A DNA stretch of 64,000 nucleotides from Luminiphilus sp. (GCA_012270045.1 JAAXJC010000151.1:1-64000), one strand, 5' to 3'. Shown: positions 9,440 to 19,814, numbered from the stretch's first letter. The notes: a model not told the origin generated them from the sequence alone. Program-made: numbers and translations.

Positions 9440-11170
9440 GTGACCCTGAGCCATCGCCTGGGGGAACACCTCCGGGCGCTGTATGCCGATGCCCTTGATG
9501 AGTCACAGAGGGCCGCCTTGGTAACTCGGCTACTGGATGCGATTGAGTTAAGCGGCGAGCAGAACCCGCCGGCTGCGCACCGGAATTTGTGGCACGAGGG
9601 GGACATCGCCCTGATTACCTATGGCGATTCCATTCAAGCTCCGGGGCGGGTGCCTCTGGCTGTCCTGCATGGATTTTTGAACCAGCGGGTCGGGTCTGCG
9701 ATCTCCTGGGTGCATATACTGCCTTTTCACCCATGGACTTCGGATGACGGTTTTGCGGTCCTCGACTATTCCAGTGTCAATGAGGCCCTGGGTGACTGGT
9801 CCGATCTGACACGCCTGGCGGTGGACTATCGGATGATGGCAGACCTGGTGCTCAATCACTGCTCCAGCCGCTCCCGGTGGTTTGAAAATTTTCGCAGGGG
9901 CGTTGATCCCGGCGCCGACTATTTTTTTGTGCCAGAGGAAGGTTTCGATACTGCCCAGGTGGTCCGTCCCCGAACCAGTCCATTGCTGGAGACCGTGCAG
10001 ACGGATGCCGGGGAGCGATCGGTCTGGTGTACCTTCAGCGCCGACCAGGTTGATTTTGATTTCCGCACTCCCGCCGTGGCGGAGGAAATCACCAAAATCA
10101 TTCGCCAGCTGCTGGATGCGGGGGTGCGCATTTTTCGCCTTGATGCCGTGGCGTTCCTTTGGAAACAGTCGGGCACCCCCTGTATCAATCTGCCCCAGAC
10201 CCACGAACTTATACGCCTGTTTCGAACCCTCATTGAGTGCGCCCAGGCCGATGCCATAGTGATCACCGAAACCAATGTGCCGAACACAGAGAACCTGTCC
10301 TACTTCGGCAACGCCAATGAAGCCCATGCCATTTACAACTTCTCGCTGCCACCGCTGCTGGTGCACAGCCTGTTGACCGGTACCAGCAAATACCTGCGGG
10401 ACTGGATGATGCGCATGCCGCCGGCCCAGGACGGCACCACCTATTTCAACTTCATCGCCTCCCACGACGGCATCGGCCTCAGGCCGGTCGAAGGCCTGCT
10501 CGATGGCGCTGACCTGGACCAACTCATTGCCACACTGGAGGGTTTTGGTGGCCTGGTATCGAGGCGCCAGACGGCGGCGGGGGAGAGTCGCCCCTATGAA
10601 GTCAACATCGCGTTGTTTGATGCCCTGCAAGGCACTACCAACGGCCCCGACCAATGGGGTGTCGAACGCTTTCTGTGTGCCCACGCCATCATGCTGGGGC
10701 TTGAGGGCGTACCGGCCTTCTATCTGCATTCCCTGGTCGGCACCCGCAATGATCTGGAACGGGTGCGACACACCAGCCAGAACCGATCCATAAACCGGCA
10801 CCAGTGGCAGCTGGAGGCATTAACCGGCGTGCTCGACGATGAGCAGTCCAGCCATCACCGGGTGTTTGAAGCTCTGAAGGGTTTGATTTTGTTGCGTCAG
10901 CAACAGCCGGCTTTTCACCCCAACGCAACCCAGTTCACCCTGTTGCTTGGGGATTCACTGTTCGGCTTCTGGCGCCAGAGTGCCGATCGCCGCCAGAGTA
11001 TATTCTGCGTCTACAACGTCAGTTCCCAGGCCCAGCAACTGCCTGTCCAGGCCCTGAATCTCATTGTTACCGACAGCTGGCACGACCTCATTACCGGTAA
11101 TGAGTTGGATCAGGGGACGGCGACACTGCAGCTGGAACCCTATCAAACACTGTGGATCAGCAACCGCTAG
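9440..11170 (+). CDS. GH13 subfamily 18 phosphorylase (sucrose/glucosylglycerate phosphorylase-like)
   Basis: ITYGDSI..., HILPFHPWTSDDGFAVLDY, MADLVLNHCSSRSRWF, VRIFRLDAVAFLWKQSGTPCINLPQTH, ITETNVPNTENLSYFG, NFIASHDGIGLRPVEG. Confidence 0.82.
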   Translation: MTLSHRLGEHLRALYADALDESQRAALVTRLLDAIELSGEQNPPAAHRNLWHEGDIALITYGDSIQAPGRVPLAVLHGFLNQRVGSAISWVHILPFHPWTSDDGFAVLDYSSVNEALGDWSDLTRLAVDYRMMADLVLNHCSSRSRWFENFRRGVDPGADYFFVPEEGFDTAQVVRPRTSPLLETVQTDAGERSVWCTFSADQVDFDFRTPAVAEEITKIIRQLLDAGVRIFRLDAVAFLWKQSGTPCINLPQTHELIRLFRTLIECAQADAIVITETNVPNTENLSYFGNANEAHAIYNFSLPPLLVHSLLTGTSKYLRDWMMRMPPAQDGTTYFNFIASHDGIGLRPVEGLLDGADLDQLIATLEGFGGLVSRRQTAAGESRPYEVNIALFDALQGTTNGPDQWGVERFLCAHAIMLGLEGVPAFYLHSLVGTRNDLERVRHTSQNRSINRHQWQLEALTGVLDDEQSSHHRVFEALKGLILLRQQQPAFHPNATQFTLLLGDSLFGFWRQSADRRQSIFCVYNVSSQAQQLPVQALNLIVTDSWHDLITGNELDQGTATLQLEPYQTLWISNR

Positions 11171-11296
11171 CAGGCGGGTCGCTCCACTGTTCGGGAATGC
11201 TGTCGCGGTGAGGTCCCGGATTATTGCAGATTACCCTGTGGCCGCCTGGCCAGCTCTGCCCCCAGTCCAATGTGGCCCAGCCGCTGCCGGCCCGGT

Positions 11297-12520
11297 CTAT
11301 TCAATGAACAGCTCGCGCACGGCCTCGTGGGGCAGGGCGTGTACCCGCAGTCCGTCGGCACCGGTCATGGTGTGCGCTGCCACCATGGCGTTGACAATGG
11401 CCTCTTCGGTAGCCTGGACGGTGGCGCGGAACAGTCCCTCCAGGGCATTGTTGGGGAGTTGCTCAACCCGGTTAAAACGATCTTCGTCCATGGCGCCCCC
11501 GTTTGCGGTTGAGAAGGCAATAAAAATATCCCCGGATCCCGGGTTGCTTATTGCTCCCAACCGACCCAGGGCCAGGGCCGGGCGCTTGGCGACCCGACGC
11601 AGTTGGTGGGGTAGCGCCGGGGCGTCAGTGGCGACCACAACAATGATGGAGCCATCCCGATCGGGGCTGTCCTGGGCTGCAGCTGGGCCGTCACAGAACG
11701 GGAACCAGGGATGCTGGGGCTTGATGTCCGGATTCGAAAAGCAATGGCCAGCTACCGGTAGCTGGTCCGCCACCTGTCTACCCCCCAGGCGCAGATCCTC
11801 CCCGCCCCAGTTGTAATTGCACTGCACCAGCACCCCTACGGTAAAGACACGTTCCTCGACGGTAATGCGCCGGGACGACGAGCCAATACCGCCTTTGAAA
11901 CCATTGCAGACCATTCCGGTGCCGCCACCCACGGCGCCCTCGGTCACCGGTCCCGGTCGCGCCCCAAGCAGAGCCTCGCGCACATGGTCGCTGCTCAGGT
12001 GTTGTCCGTTGATGTCATTGAGGGCGCCGTCATAGGTCTCCGCCACCACCGGTGCATGCCAGAGTGCCGGCCACTGGCGGTCGACCATCCAGGCGACAAA
12101 AGCATCCCTGGCGGTACCGACGCTGTGGGTGTTGGTGATGCCGATCGGGCCGTCAATCAATCCCCGCTCCTCAACCCAGGTTGTCCCTGTCATCTCCCCA
12201 GAGGCATTCAGGGTGAACCAGCCCCCGTACACGCCTTCGGTACTGTCTTTGCCCCTGGGATGAATAACGGTGATGCCGGTGCGCACGGGACCCTGGCCGC
12301 GAACCAGTTGCCCTGCTCCCGACACCACCGTGGTGTGGCCCACCTCCACGCCACTGACATCGGTGATGCCATTGAGCGGGCCGGGTACGCCTTCGAAGGG
12401 GATTCCCAGATCCCTTGCCCGCTCGGCACCGGTCGCGACGCCGGCGCCTGCCGCCAACAGTGATGTCAGCAGCACGGTCCGTAGCGATGTGTAGATGCTG
12501 GTTGCAAGGCCTGTCATCAT
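11297..12520 (-). CDS. P1 family peptidase (DmpA / aminopeptidase-type), secreted
   Basis: N-terminal signal-like segment; GPLNGITDVSGVEVGHTTVVSG..., GPIGITNTHSVG, GGGTGMVCNGFKGGIGSSSR, VVVATDAPALPHQLRRVAKR. Confidence 0.87.
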   Translation of the reverse strand: MMTGLATSIYTSLRTVLLTSLLAAGAGVATGAERARDLGIPFEGVPGPLNGITDVSGVEVGHTTVVSGAGQLVRGQGPVRTGITVIHPRGKDSTEGVYGGWFTLNASGEMTGTTWVEERGLIDGPIGITNTHSVGTARDAFVAWMVDRQWPALWHAPVVAETYDGALNDINGQHLSSDHVREALLGARPGPVTEGAVGGGTGMVCNGFKGGIGSSSRRITVEERVFTVGVLVQCNYNWGGEDLRLGGRQVADQLPVAGHCFSNPDIKPQHPWFPFCDGPAAAQDSPDRDGSIIVVVATDAPALPHQLRRVAKRPALALGRLGAISNPGSGDIFIAFSTANGGAMDEDRFNRVEQLPNNALEGLFRATVQATEEAIVNAMVAAHTMTGADGLRVHALPHEAVRELFIE

Positions 12521-12669
12521 TTGGAGCGTCCCCAGTGTGTGCAGCGCCCTACGTTACCAGAAGCCCGGTCCTCTGCAGCCACCTCTTGTTGCCGAAGCAT
12601 CCAGACGTTTTGGGTGGTGATTGCCACTGCCGGCCGGCAGCACGGCTGTGCGCCCCGAGACGGCCGGCA

Positions 12670-13818
12670 CTACCAGGGCGGGATAGTCTTTTCGGCGGGA
12701 AACCAGGGCAGTGCCACGATCTCCGCGGATCGGCGGTCTCCGGGGAACTCCAGGTCTATTTTTGTGCCGGGTGAACTCAATTCGGTTGGCACATTGACCA
12801 GCGCGATGTTGTGCTCAAGCCTGGGTGAGTAGACGCAGCGGGTGATGTGCCCCACGGTTTCTGCGGCGACCGTTACCGGCAGGAAGTGTTCGTTGGGTGC
12901 TATCGGTGCACCGCCGAAATTGGCCCCTACCAGCCGGCGGGGCGTGCCCTGCCTGGCAATGCGCTGCAGCGCGGCTTTGCCAATGTAGTCCTGGGGTTTG
13001 TCGATATCCAGCAGTCGCGCCATGCCGATGGTGAAGGGGTTGTCGTTGAGGGTGATGTCGGAGCAGTAGGACAGCAGGCCCCCTTCGACGCTCCTCGCCA
13101 GGGATGGGCAGGCGGGCTTGATGCCGAATTCAGCACCGGCGTCCATGCACAGCTGCCACAGCTCGTTGCCCCGTTGGCCGTCCTGGAGTATCAGTTCATA
13201 GCCCAGCTCGCCGCTCCAACCGGTGCGACTGAGCACCAGCGGAATGCCCTTTAGTTCCACTTCCCGGCACTGGTAGTAACCCAGCTCCAGTGCCAGCTCG
13301 CCAAACAGCTCGTAAGCAACCCGAGGAGCCAGGGGCCCCTGAAGCTGCAGGGGGGAGGCGTCGGGCTCATGGACCGTTACGTCGAAAGAGGTCATCGCGG
13401 CGGCGGCCTTGGCCCACAGCAGCACGTCGCCGTCGCCGGGGGATAGCCAGAAGCGATCCTGTTCCAGGCGGTACAGAACCGCGTCGTTGACAATGCCCGC
13501 GTCCTCATCCAGGAAAATGACGTAGCGGCAACGGCCCACCGGGCAACCGTCAATATCCCTGGGGGTCAGAAGCTGTGTGAAGGCCACGGCGTCGGGGCCA
13601 CTGATCTCTACCTGCCGTTCAGCCGCCACATCCCAGAGGCTGACGCCGCTGACAATGGACCAGTATTCTGCAGTGGTATCACCGTAGCTGGTGGGCATGT
13701 ACATGTGGTTGTAGTTGGTAAAGGCCCGGGCTCCCGCGGCCACCGTCGCGTCATAAAAGGGTGATTTGCGCACCCGGGGACCCAGTGTCAGCAGGGGTGG
13801 GTTTCCTTGGGTATTCAT
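12670..13818 (-). CDS. GcvT/aminomethyltransferase-fold protein of the DMSP-demethylase (DmdA)-like type
   Basis: RVRKSPFYDATVAAGARAFTNYNHMYMPTSYGDTTAEYWSIVSGVSLWDVAAERQVEISGPDAVAFTQLLTPRDI...; VLSRTGWSGELGYELILQDG; resembles the remembered DmdA N-terminal pattern. Confidence 0.65.
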   Translation of the reverse strand: MNTQGNPPLLTLGPRVRKSPFYDATVAAGARAFTNYNHMYMPTSYGDTTAEYWSIVSGVSLWDVAAERQVEISGPDAVAFTQLLTPRDIDGCPVGRCRYVIFLDEDAGIVNDAVLYRLEQDRFWLSPGDGDVLLWAKAAAAMTSFDVTVHEPDASPLQLQGPLAPRVAYELFGELALELGYYQCREVELKGIPLVLSRTGWSGELGYELILQDGQRGNELWQLCMDAGAEFGIKPACPSLARSVEGGLLSYCSDITLNDNPFTIGMARLLDIDKPQDYIGKAALQRIARQGTPRRLVGANFGGAPIAPNEHFLPVTVAAETVGHITRCVYSPRLEHNIALVNVPTELSSPGTKIDLEFPGDRRSAEIVALPWFPAEKTIPPW

Positions 13819-14009
13819 CGTATGGTGCTCCGCGTGAATGCCGATTTTCGGACGGATTCTGGGCCAGCATCCTGCTTGCTGTCGAGTCCCCGATGACCGG
13901 GCGATACAACAATCAGCCCCTGTTTCCTTTGACAGGGGTTGGGGACCCAGCTCACAACCTGGAATGCCAGGGGGAAACCGGGGCGGGTTCTGAGTACACA
14001 GGACGATCT

Positions 14010-15335
14010 ATGTCGCATGCGGAAGGCCCGGACACAGGGGCCGATAGCAATAACAGCAGTACGAACCCCTATCGGTCCAAGGGAGCGGCCTATTACGCCC
14101 TCGGTATCCTGACCGTGGTCTATAGCTTCAATTTTATCGATCGCCAGCTGCTGGCTATTTTGCAGGAGTCCATCAAGGCCGAGTTGCTGTTGAGTGATGC
14201 CCAGCTCGGCTTGCTCACCGGCTTTGCCTTCGCGGTGTTCTATGTCACCGCGGGTCTGCCCATCGCGAGCTGGGCGGATCGCAGTAACCGGCGCAACATT
14301 GTCGCCCTGTCCCTGTTCGTCTGGAGTTTTATGACTGCGATCAGCGGCTACGCCCAGAACTACTGGCAATTATTGCTGGCCCGGATCGGTGTCGGGGTGG
14401 GTGAAGCCGGCGGCAGCCCGCCGTCACATTCCATGATCTCGGATATCTTTCCCCCGGAATCCCGGGCGGGGGCGCTGGGGTTTTACTCCACGGGGATCAG
14501 CTTCGGCATCCTGTTCGGTTTCCTGTTTGGCGGCTGGCTGAATGAGTTTTTTGGATGGCGGGTCGCGTTCCTGGTTGTTGGTGTACCCGGCATTGTGTTG
14601 GCGCTGGTGGTGCGCTTCACCCTCGCTGAACCCGTCCGTGGCCTGAATGAGCAACGGGAAGTCCGACAGGAAGGGGCCTCAATGAAGTCGGTGGTGGCAC
14701 TGCTGTGGAGCCGGCGTTCCTTCCGCCACATGGCCATGGGCGCAGCGATGAACGCCTTTGCCGGTTACAGCGTTGCCAACTGGGTTGCCTCCTACATGAT
14801 TCGCAGCTACCAGATGCCCACCGGTGAACTCGGCACCTGGCTGGCACTTATTATCGGTGTCGGTGGGGCGATTGGCGTTTTTGGTTGTGGGGTCGTGGCG
14901 GACCGACTGGGTCGCCGGGACGGGCGATGGTATATGTGGATGCCGGCGGTGGCCTGCGCCATTGCATTACCTTTTCAATTTGGCGTCTATTACTTTGCGA
15001 CTGACCCCTACTTCGCCCTGACCATGGCCATCGTGCCGGCGGTATTGTCCAATGCCTATCTCGCCGCCACGATCGCCACAGTGCATGGCCTTGTGGGTCT
15101 GCGCATGCGCGCCCTGTCCTCGGCGATCCTGTTTTTTATTCTCAATATTATTGGCCTGGGGGCAGGCCCGTCCTCCGTGGGTCTGGTCAGTGATTTGCTG
15201 CAGCCCAGCTACGGCATCGAATCACTGCGCTACGCACTACTACTGCTGGTGCCGCTGGCACTGGTCTGGTCGGGCATCCATTATGTTATTGCGGCCCGCT
15301 ATGTGCGGGAGGACCTGGCCGCCGCGCCGGACTGA
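14010..15335 (+). CDS. MFS transporter (spinster-like)
   Basis: YYALGILTVVYSFNFIDRQLLAILQESIKAEL...LPIASWADRSNRRNIVALSLFVWS...GVGEAGGSPPSHSMISDIFPPESRA. Confidence 0.88.
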   Translation: MSHAEGPDTGADSNNSSTNPYRSKGAAYYALGILTVVYSFNFIDRQLLAILQESIKAELLLSDAQLGLLTGFAFAVFYVTAGLPIASWADRSNRRNIVALSLFVWSFMTAISGYAQNYWQLLLARIGVGVGEAGGSPPSHSMISDIFPPESRAGALGFYSTGISFGILFGFLFGGWLNEFFGWRVAFLVVGVPGIVLALVVRFTLAEPVRGLNEQREVRQEGASMKSVVALLWSRRSFRHMAMGAAMNAFAGYSVANWVASYMIRSYQMPTGELGTWLALIIGVGGAIGVFGCGVVADRLGRRDGRWYMWMPAVACAIALPFQFGVYYFATDPYFALTMAIVPAVLSNAYLAATIATVHGLVGLRMRALSSAILFFILNIIGLGAGPSSVGLVSDLLQPSYGIESLRYALLLLVPLALVWSGIHYVIAARYVREDLAAAPD

Positions 15336-15476
15336 CAGGCGCTGCCGGGCGGCTCCCGGGCCGATTTTTGTTGCGGCCCGTTACACTGGGTAACACGCCC
15401 TCCGATCGGTGGGCTGCCCGGGTCGTAGCGGCATCGGTACACTGGGCCCAAGACGGGGCCTGATATTGGGGGGAGC

Positions 15477-16670
15477 ATGAAAAGAGCGATTCTATTTGTT
15501 CTCACGACCGTGCTGCTGGTAGCGGCCAGCTTTGTTGCCGCGTCAGGGAACCGTTTCATGGGTTTGCTGAACACGGTCCAGTCGGTTCGCCAGGGCGAAC
15601 AGTCGTCCCAACCGCCCCCTGGCGGCCTGGATTTCGCCCCGGTCGATGCGGCCTTCCAGGCTTTTCTCGACAACAGTCCGATTTTTGATGGCATCAGTTA
15701 TGTGGTGGTGGACGCGGACGAGGTTCTGCATACGGCCACATTCGGCGACCACAGCGAGGATCTGGTGGTGATGCTGGCTTCCACCAGCAAGGTGCCCGCG
15801 GTGATGACCCTGTTGGCGGCGGCTGAAGATCCGGAGGTGAACTTCAGTATGGATCAGCCGATCGGAGAGGTGTTGCCTTACGAGGGTATCTTTGGAGACC
15901 GCACGCCCAGGCAAATGGTGAGCAACACCTCGGGCATCCCGGGACTGCGCGCCCTGGACGATTACGGCGACCACCTGTGTCAGTTCAGTTTTCTGTCCCT
16001 GTACACCCTGGAAAGTTGCGGCGAAGCGCTGTTTACCACCGAATTACCCGACACCCAGCCCGCGGGTACGGTTTTTGACTATGGCGGTAGCCAATGGCAA
16101 CTGGCGGGCCTGACGGCATCGGTGGCTGCCAACGCCGAGTGGAATCAGTTGGTGGACCGCTATCTGGGTGAGCCCTGCGATCTTGAGGTGTTTACCTTCG
16201 GCAATATGTGGCAGGACCTGACCCGATGGGAGGGCTCCCCGGACAGCTTATTGGGGACGCAAAATCCCAATGTCGAGGGCGGTGCCATCACCAATCTGGC
16301 GGACTACGCAAAGTTGCTGCAGGTGCATCTCAACGGCGGTTACTGCGGTGCAACCCGTGTGCTTAGTGAGGAGGCAGTAGCGACCATGCAGGTGGATCTG
16401 GGCGGGGTGGTTGAATCGGGCCCCGTGCCCTATGGCATGGGTTGGTGGATCTCCACTGAACACCCGGGGGTGTTTGATGATCCTGGTGCCTTTGGCGCCA
16501 TCAGTTTCATCGACGCCGGACGCGGTATCGGTGCCTACGTGGCGATAGATGATTACACCTCCGTCGACTCCGGTGCGCCGATTAACCTGGTACGGGACCA
16601 GATCATCGAGTGCATCCAGAGCGTGGTCGATGGCCAGCCGCAATCCTGCGAGGACTTCATCAATGAATGA
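15477..16670 (+). CDS. secreted serine hydrolase (beta-lactamase/class C family)
   Basis: Signal peptide; STSKVPAVMTLLAAAE (SxxK), DYGGSQWQLAGL (YxxS-like region), 397 aa. Confidence 0.72.
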   Translation: MKRAILFVLTTVLLVAASFVAASGNRFMGLLNTVQSVRQGEQSSQPPPGGLDFAPVDAAFQAFLDNSPIFDGISYVVVDADEVLHTATFGDHSEDLVVMLASTSKVPAVMTLLAAAEDPEVNFSMDQPIGEVLPYEGIFGDRTPRQMVSNTSGIPGLRALDDYGDHLCQFSFLSLYTLESCGEALFTTELPDTQPAGTVFDYGGSQWQLAGLTASVAANAEWNQLVDRYLGEPCDLEVFTFGNMWQDLTRWEGSPDSLLGTQNPNVEGGAITNLADYAKLLQVHLNGGYCGATRVLSEEAVATMQVDLGGVVESGPVPYGMGWWISTEHPGVFDDPGAFGAISFIDAGRGIGAYVAIDDYTSVDSGAPINLVRDQIIECIQSVVDGQPQSCEDFINE

Positions 16671-16799
16671 CCCCGGCTTGCGGTATTTAGCCGATACCGA
16701 TTCGGGCACCGATTATGGCTCCCGGTTTGCTTCCGGACTCGGGCGAGTGGTTCGGCCGGCCGGGACATCCAGCTCAGCCGGGGCGGCCAGACTTACAGC

Positions 16800-18665
16800 G
16801 TGGTGGCAGGCCCGGTGACAGATACGTCGGACAGGGATTTGGCGCCCACCGGCGAGATAGCCCGAAGACGCTATCTCGACATACTGCACCAATTTACCCT
16901 GCGCCAATCCCGGTTGAGCACCCTTGACGATATTGTCTGGAACATCGCCAAGACCGCGATCGCAGAGCTGGGCTTTGAGGACTGTGTTGTCTACCTGCTC
17001 GCCGATGACGGTGTAACCCTGAGGCAGGTGGCGGCCCACGGTCCGAAAAATCCGGTGGCCAGGGAGATTTACAACGAAATCACCATTCCCCTGGGGGATG
17101 GCATTGTCGGTCACGTTGCGAAAACCGGTGACATCCAGTGCATCGCCGACACGCGGCAGGACAGCCGCTATATCCTTGATGACAACGCCCGGCTGTCGGA
17201 GTTGGCGGTCCCGATTACCCATGCCGGGCGGGTCATCGGCGTGCTGGATTCCGAACATGCCGAGGCCAATTTTTTCAGTGATGAGGACGTTCAGCTTTTC
17301 ACTACCATTGCATCTCTCGCTTCAACCCGGATCGAGACCGCCATGGCCATGGAGCGGCTGGAGGGTACGGTCCAGCATCTGGAAAAGGCCAGGCTGCAGC
17401 TGGAGCTGCAGGCCGAGGAGCTGAGGGAATCGCGCCTGGCAGCGGAGGCGGCCTCGATCGCCAAAACCAATTTCCTTGCCAATATGAGCCACGAAATTCG
17501 CACGCCCATGACCGCGATTGTCGGCTTCGCCGAGCTGCTGGCCGAGGGCGGCGGCAGCGGCGATCAGCAGGCGACCTGGCGCGGCCAGTTGACGCGCAAT
17601 GCGGCTTACCTTCAGGACCTGATCGGCAACATTCTCGATATGTCGGCGATTGAAAGCGGCACCCTGCAGGTCGAGAGGGAGGATATCGAGTTGCTGTCCA
17701 CCTTAACGGGCTCTGTGGAAATCCTCCGTGCCCGGGCCGGTGCCAAGGGTCTGGAGCTGACCTGTAAGCAGCACGGCTCGGTTCCAGAACGGGTAGTCAC
17801 CGACCGGATCAAGCTGCAGGAAATCATCGTCAACCTGGTCAGCAACGCCGTGAAATACACCGAGCACGGCGCCATCGATGTCGAGCTGTCGGCTGAGCAG
17901 GATGGTGATGGCGCCCGGGTGGCCATTGTGGTCCGTGATACGGGCATGGGCATGACGGAAAGCCAGCTCGACAACCTGTTCGTGCCCTTCAACCGGGTTC
18001 ACGATACCCGCCGGCTGGCGGGCATTGAGGGCACGGGTCTGGGTCTTGCCCTGACCCACGAATTTGTCGAGGTGTTGGGTGGCCAGGTAGCCGTCACGTC
18101 GCAACCGGGGGAGGGGTCTGAGTTCACCGTATCGATTCCCTGTGAACTGCCGGCTGACGCCGTGTGGCGCGCACCCGCCGTGGACAACCCGTTTCTGAAA
18201 TCTGTGCCAGTCAAGCCGTTATCCCAGCCGGTAACCAGCGAGCCGCCACAGTCCCTGCGGGACTTCCATATCCTGTTTTGTGAGGACAGTGAACCCATTG
18301 CATTGCTGCTGGCCACCCTGCTCAAAAAGGCCGGCGCCCGGATTGATCACTGCGCCAATGGCATGGTGGGACTGCAGCTGTTTGAAGAACTGGTGGCTAG
18401 CGGCACACCCCCGGATCTGGTGCTGATGGATATGCAAATGCCGGTGATGGACGGCTATGAGGCCACCGGTCGCTTCAAAAAGTTGCAGGGAACCGTTCCT
18501 GTGGTGGCCCTGACTGCATTTGCCCTGAAGGAGGACATTGACCGATGTCGGCGTGCGGGCTGTGACCATTACCTCACCAAGCCCATTCGATCCGCCGCCT
18601 TTGCCAACACGGTGAGGGAGATTTACGACAGCTATCGGCAGCAGCTCGCAAGCGGGATGCACTAA
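16800..18665 (+). CDS. cytosolic hybrid sensor histidine kinase (GAF - HisKA - HATPase_c - REC)
   Basis: GAF-like N-terminus; FLANMSHEIRTPMTAIVGFAELL H-box; NLVSNAVKYTEHG, GTGLGLALT; REC DMQMPVMDGYEATG...HYLTKPI. Confidence 0.92.
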   Translation: MVAGPVTDTSDRDLAPTGEIARRRYLDILHQFTLRQSRLSTLDDIVWNIAKTAIAELGFEDCVVYLLADDGVTLRQVAAHGPKNPVAREIYNEITIPLGDGIVGHVAKTGDIQCIADTRQDSRYILDDNARLSELAVPITHAGRVIGVLDSEHAEANFFSDEDVQLFTTIASLASTRIETAMAMERLEGTVQHLEKARLQLELQAEELRESRLAAEAASIAKTNFLANMSHEIRTPMTAIVGFAELLAEGGGSGDQQATWRGQLTRNAAYLQDLIGNILDMSAIESGTLQVEREDIELLSTLTGSVEILRARAGAKGLELTCKQHGSVPERVVTDRIKLQEIIVNLVSNAVKYTEHGAIDVELSAEQDGDGARVAIVVRDTGMGMTESQLDNLFVPFNRVHDTRRLAGIEGTGLGLALTHEFVEVLGGQVAVTSQPGEGSEFTVSIPCELPADAVWRAPAVDNPFLKSVPVKPLSQPVTSEPPQSLRDFHILFCEDSEPIALLLATLLKKAGARIDHCANGMVGLQLFEELVASGTPPDLVLMDMQMPVMDGYEATGRFKKLQGTVPVVALTAFALKEDIDRCRRAGCDHYLTKPIRSAAFANTVREIYDSYRQQLASGMH

Positions 18666-18885
18666 AGGCCTTTTGGCGCTGCCAGCAATAGGCTTGGGAA
18701 GCGGCCAATGGCGCTGCCATCTGGGGCAGGGCGCTGTCTTGCTTCGGCAAGACTGGCTGGGATGCCGAGAACAGCCCGCGATGCCCTGGTGTAAAGAGGC
18801 GCTTGCCCTGTTGCTTCCCTGTGTTAGCGTCTGGGCTGGTGGAAGGGCTGATTGCCTGCCAATAATGAATAAGGAGATACATACC

Positions 18886-19686
18886 ATGTCATGGCTGAAG
18901 AGAACTTTGGGTTGCGTAATGGTGGCAGTTTGCATGGTCGGCTTTGCTGGCCTCAGCGCCGACCCGATTGCCCGGATGTCGGACAAACAGGTGAAGGAGC
19001 TGGCCAAAACCTTGGCCAAGCAGGAAAAAGCGGTGGAGAAGGCGCTGCCCTCCAAATTTAAGAACAGCGTCCTGCGCGGCCCCTCCGGCGAGTTGATGGT
19101 GAAAAACTATTTCAGCGACCTGGCCGATGCCATAGACCATCTCCATGAGCGTTTTACGGGCCAGTACTCGGCCAGCGCCGAGGCCACCGAAGTCCTGACA
19201 CGCTCGTCGGTGATGCACCAATACTTCCTGAGTAACCCCGATGTAAAGGGGGTGAATGAGTGGGATGTGTATGCGGGCAGCCTGCAACTACTGGCATCGG
19301 CCTACGGAGAGGAATTCCCCCTGGGTGACAATCCTGCAGTGCGCAGAATTGGGGACAAGGAATTGGCGGATGCTGCCAATGACGCCGCTGATTTCGCCAA
19401 GAAATTCGACAGCGTTTTATCCAAGGGCACCAAGAAAGTCAGTGAGCTCAAGGGCGATGTCAAGGACGCCCGCGAGGAGTTGAAGGGCCTGTCGGCGGCC
19501 AGTAAATCACTGGCCAGCAATATCAAAAAAGGTCGACCCGCCACTGCCGAGGCGAAACAGGTCATGCTGGCGGTGGAGGCTATTGAAGACGTTCTCGATA
19601 ACGAGGCCATGCCAGAAGATGTCGTGGCGGCCTGGGATGCTGGCCAAACCCCCATCAACAAAATTGAGCAGGCGTTTGCCCTGTAA
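18886..19686 (+). CDS. secreted, predominantly helical protein of unknown function
   Basis: MSWLKRTLGCVMVAVCMVGFAGLSADP signal peptide; AAGGAG RBS about 10 nt upstream; no family recognised. Confidence 0.72.
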   Translation: MSWLKRTLGCVMVAVCMVGFAGLSADPIARMSDKQVKELAKTLAKQEKAVEKALPSKFKNSVLRGPSGELMVKNYFSDLADAIDHLHERFTGQYSASAEATEVLTRSSVMHQYFLSNPDVKGVNEWDVYAGSLQLLASAYGEEFPLGDNPAVRRIGDKELADAANDAADFAKKFDSVLSKGTKKVSELKGDVKDAREELKGLSAASKSLASNIKKGRPATAEAKQVMLAVEAIEDVLDNEAMPEDVVAAWDAGQTPINKIEQAFAL

Positions 19687-19814
19687 GTTGTAGCCAAGCC
19701 CTGAACTGCTTTGCGGGGCCTGAATCCTTGGGGCTCGGAATTGGGCGTCGCTGCTACATCGGCTGACGGCCCTACGAGCCGAGTGACCATGTCGGTACCA
19801 GAGGAGGTTTACTC

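Noticed and set aside
9548-10801. 417-aa minus-strand ORF opposite the GH13_18 phosphorylase
   Set aside because: Shadow ORF; GH13 motifs are on the plus strand.
12670-13818. Naming the gene dmdA outright
   Set aside because: Similarity is from remembered motif patterns; without a tree or substrate-residue check a paralogous GcvT-fold function is possible.
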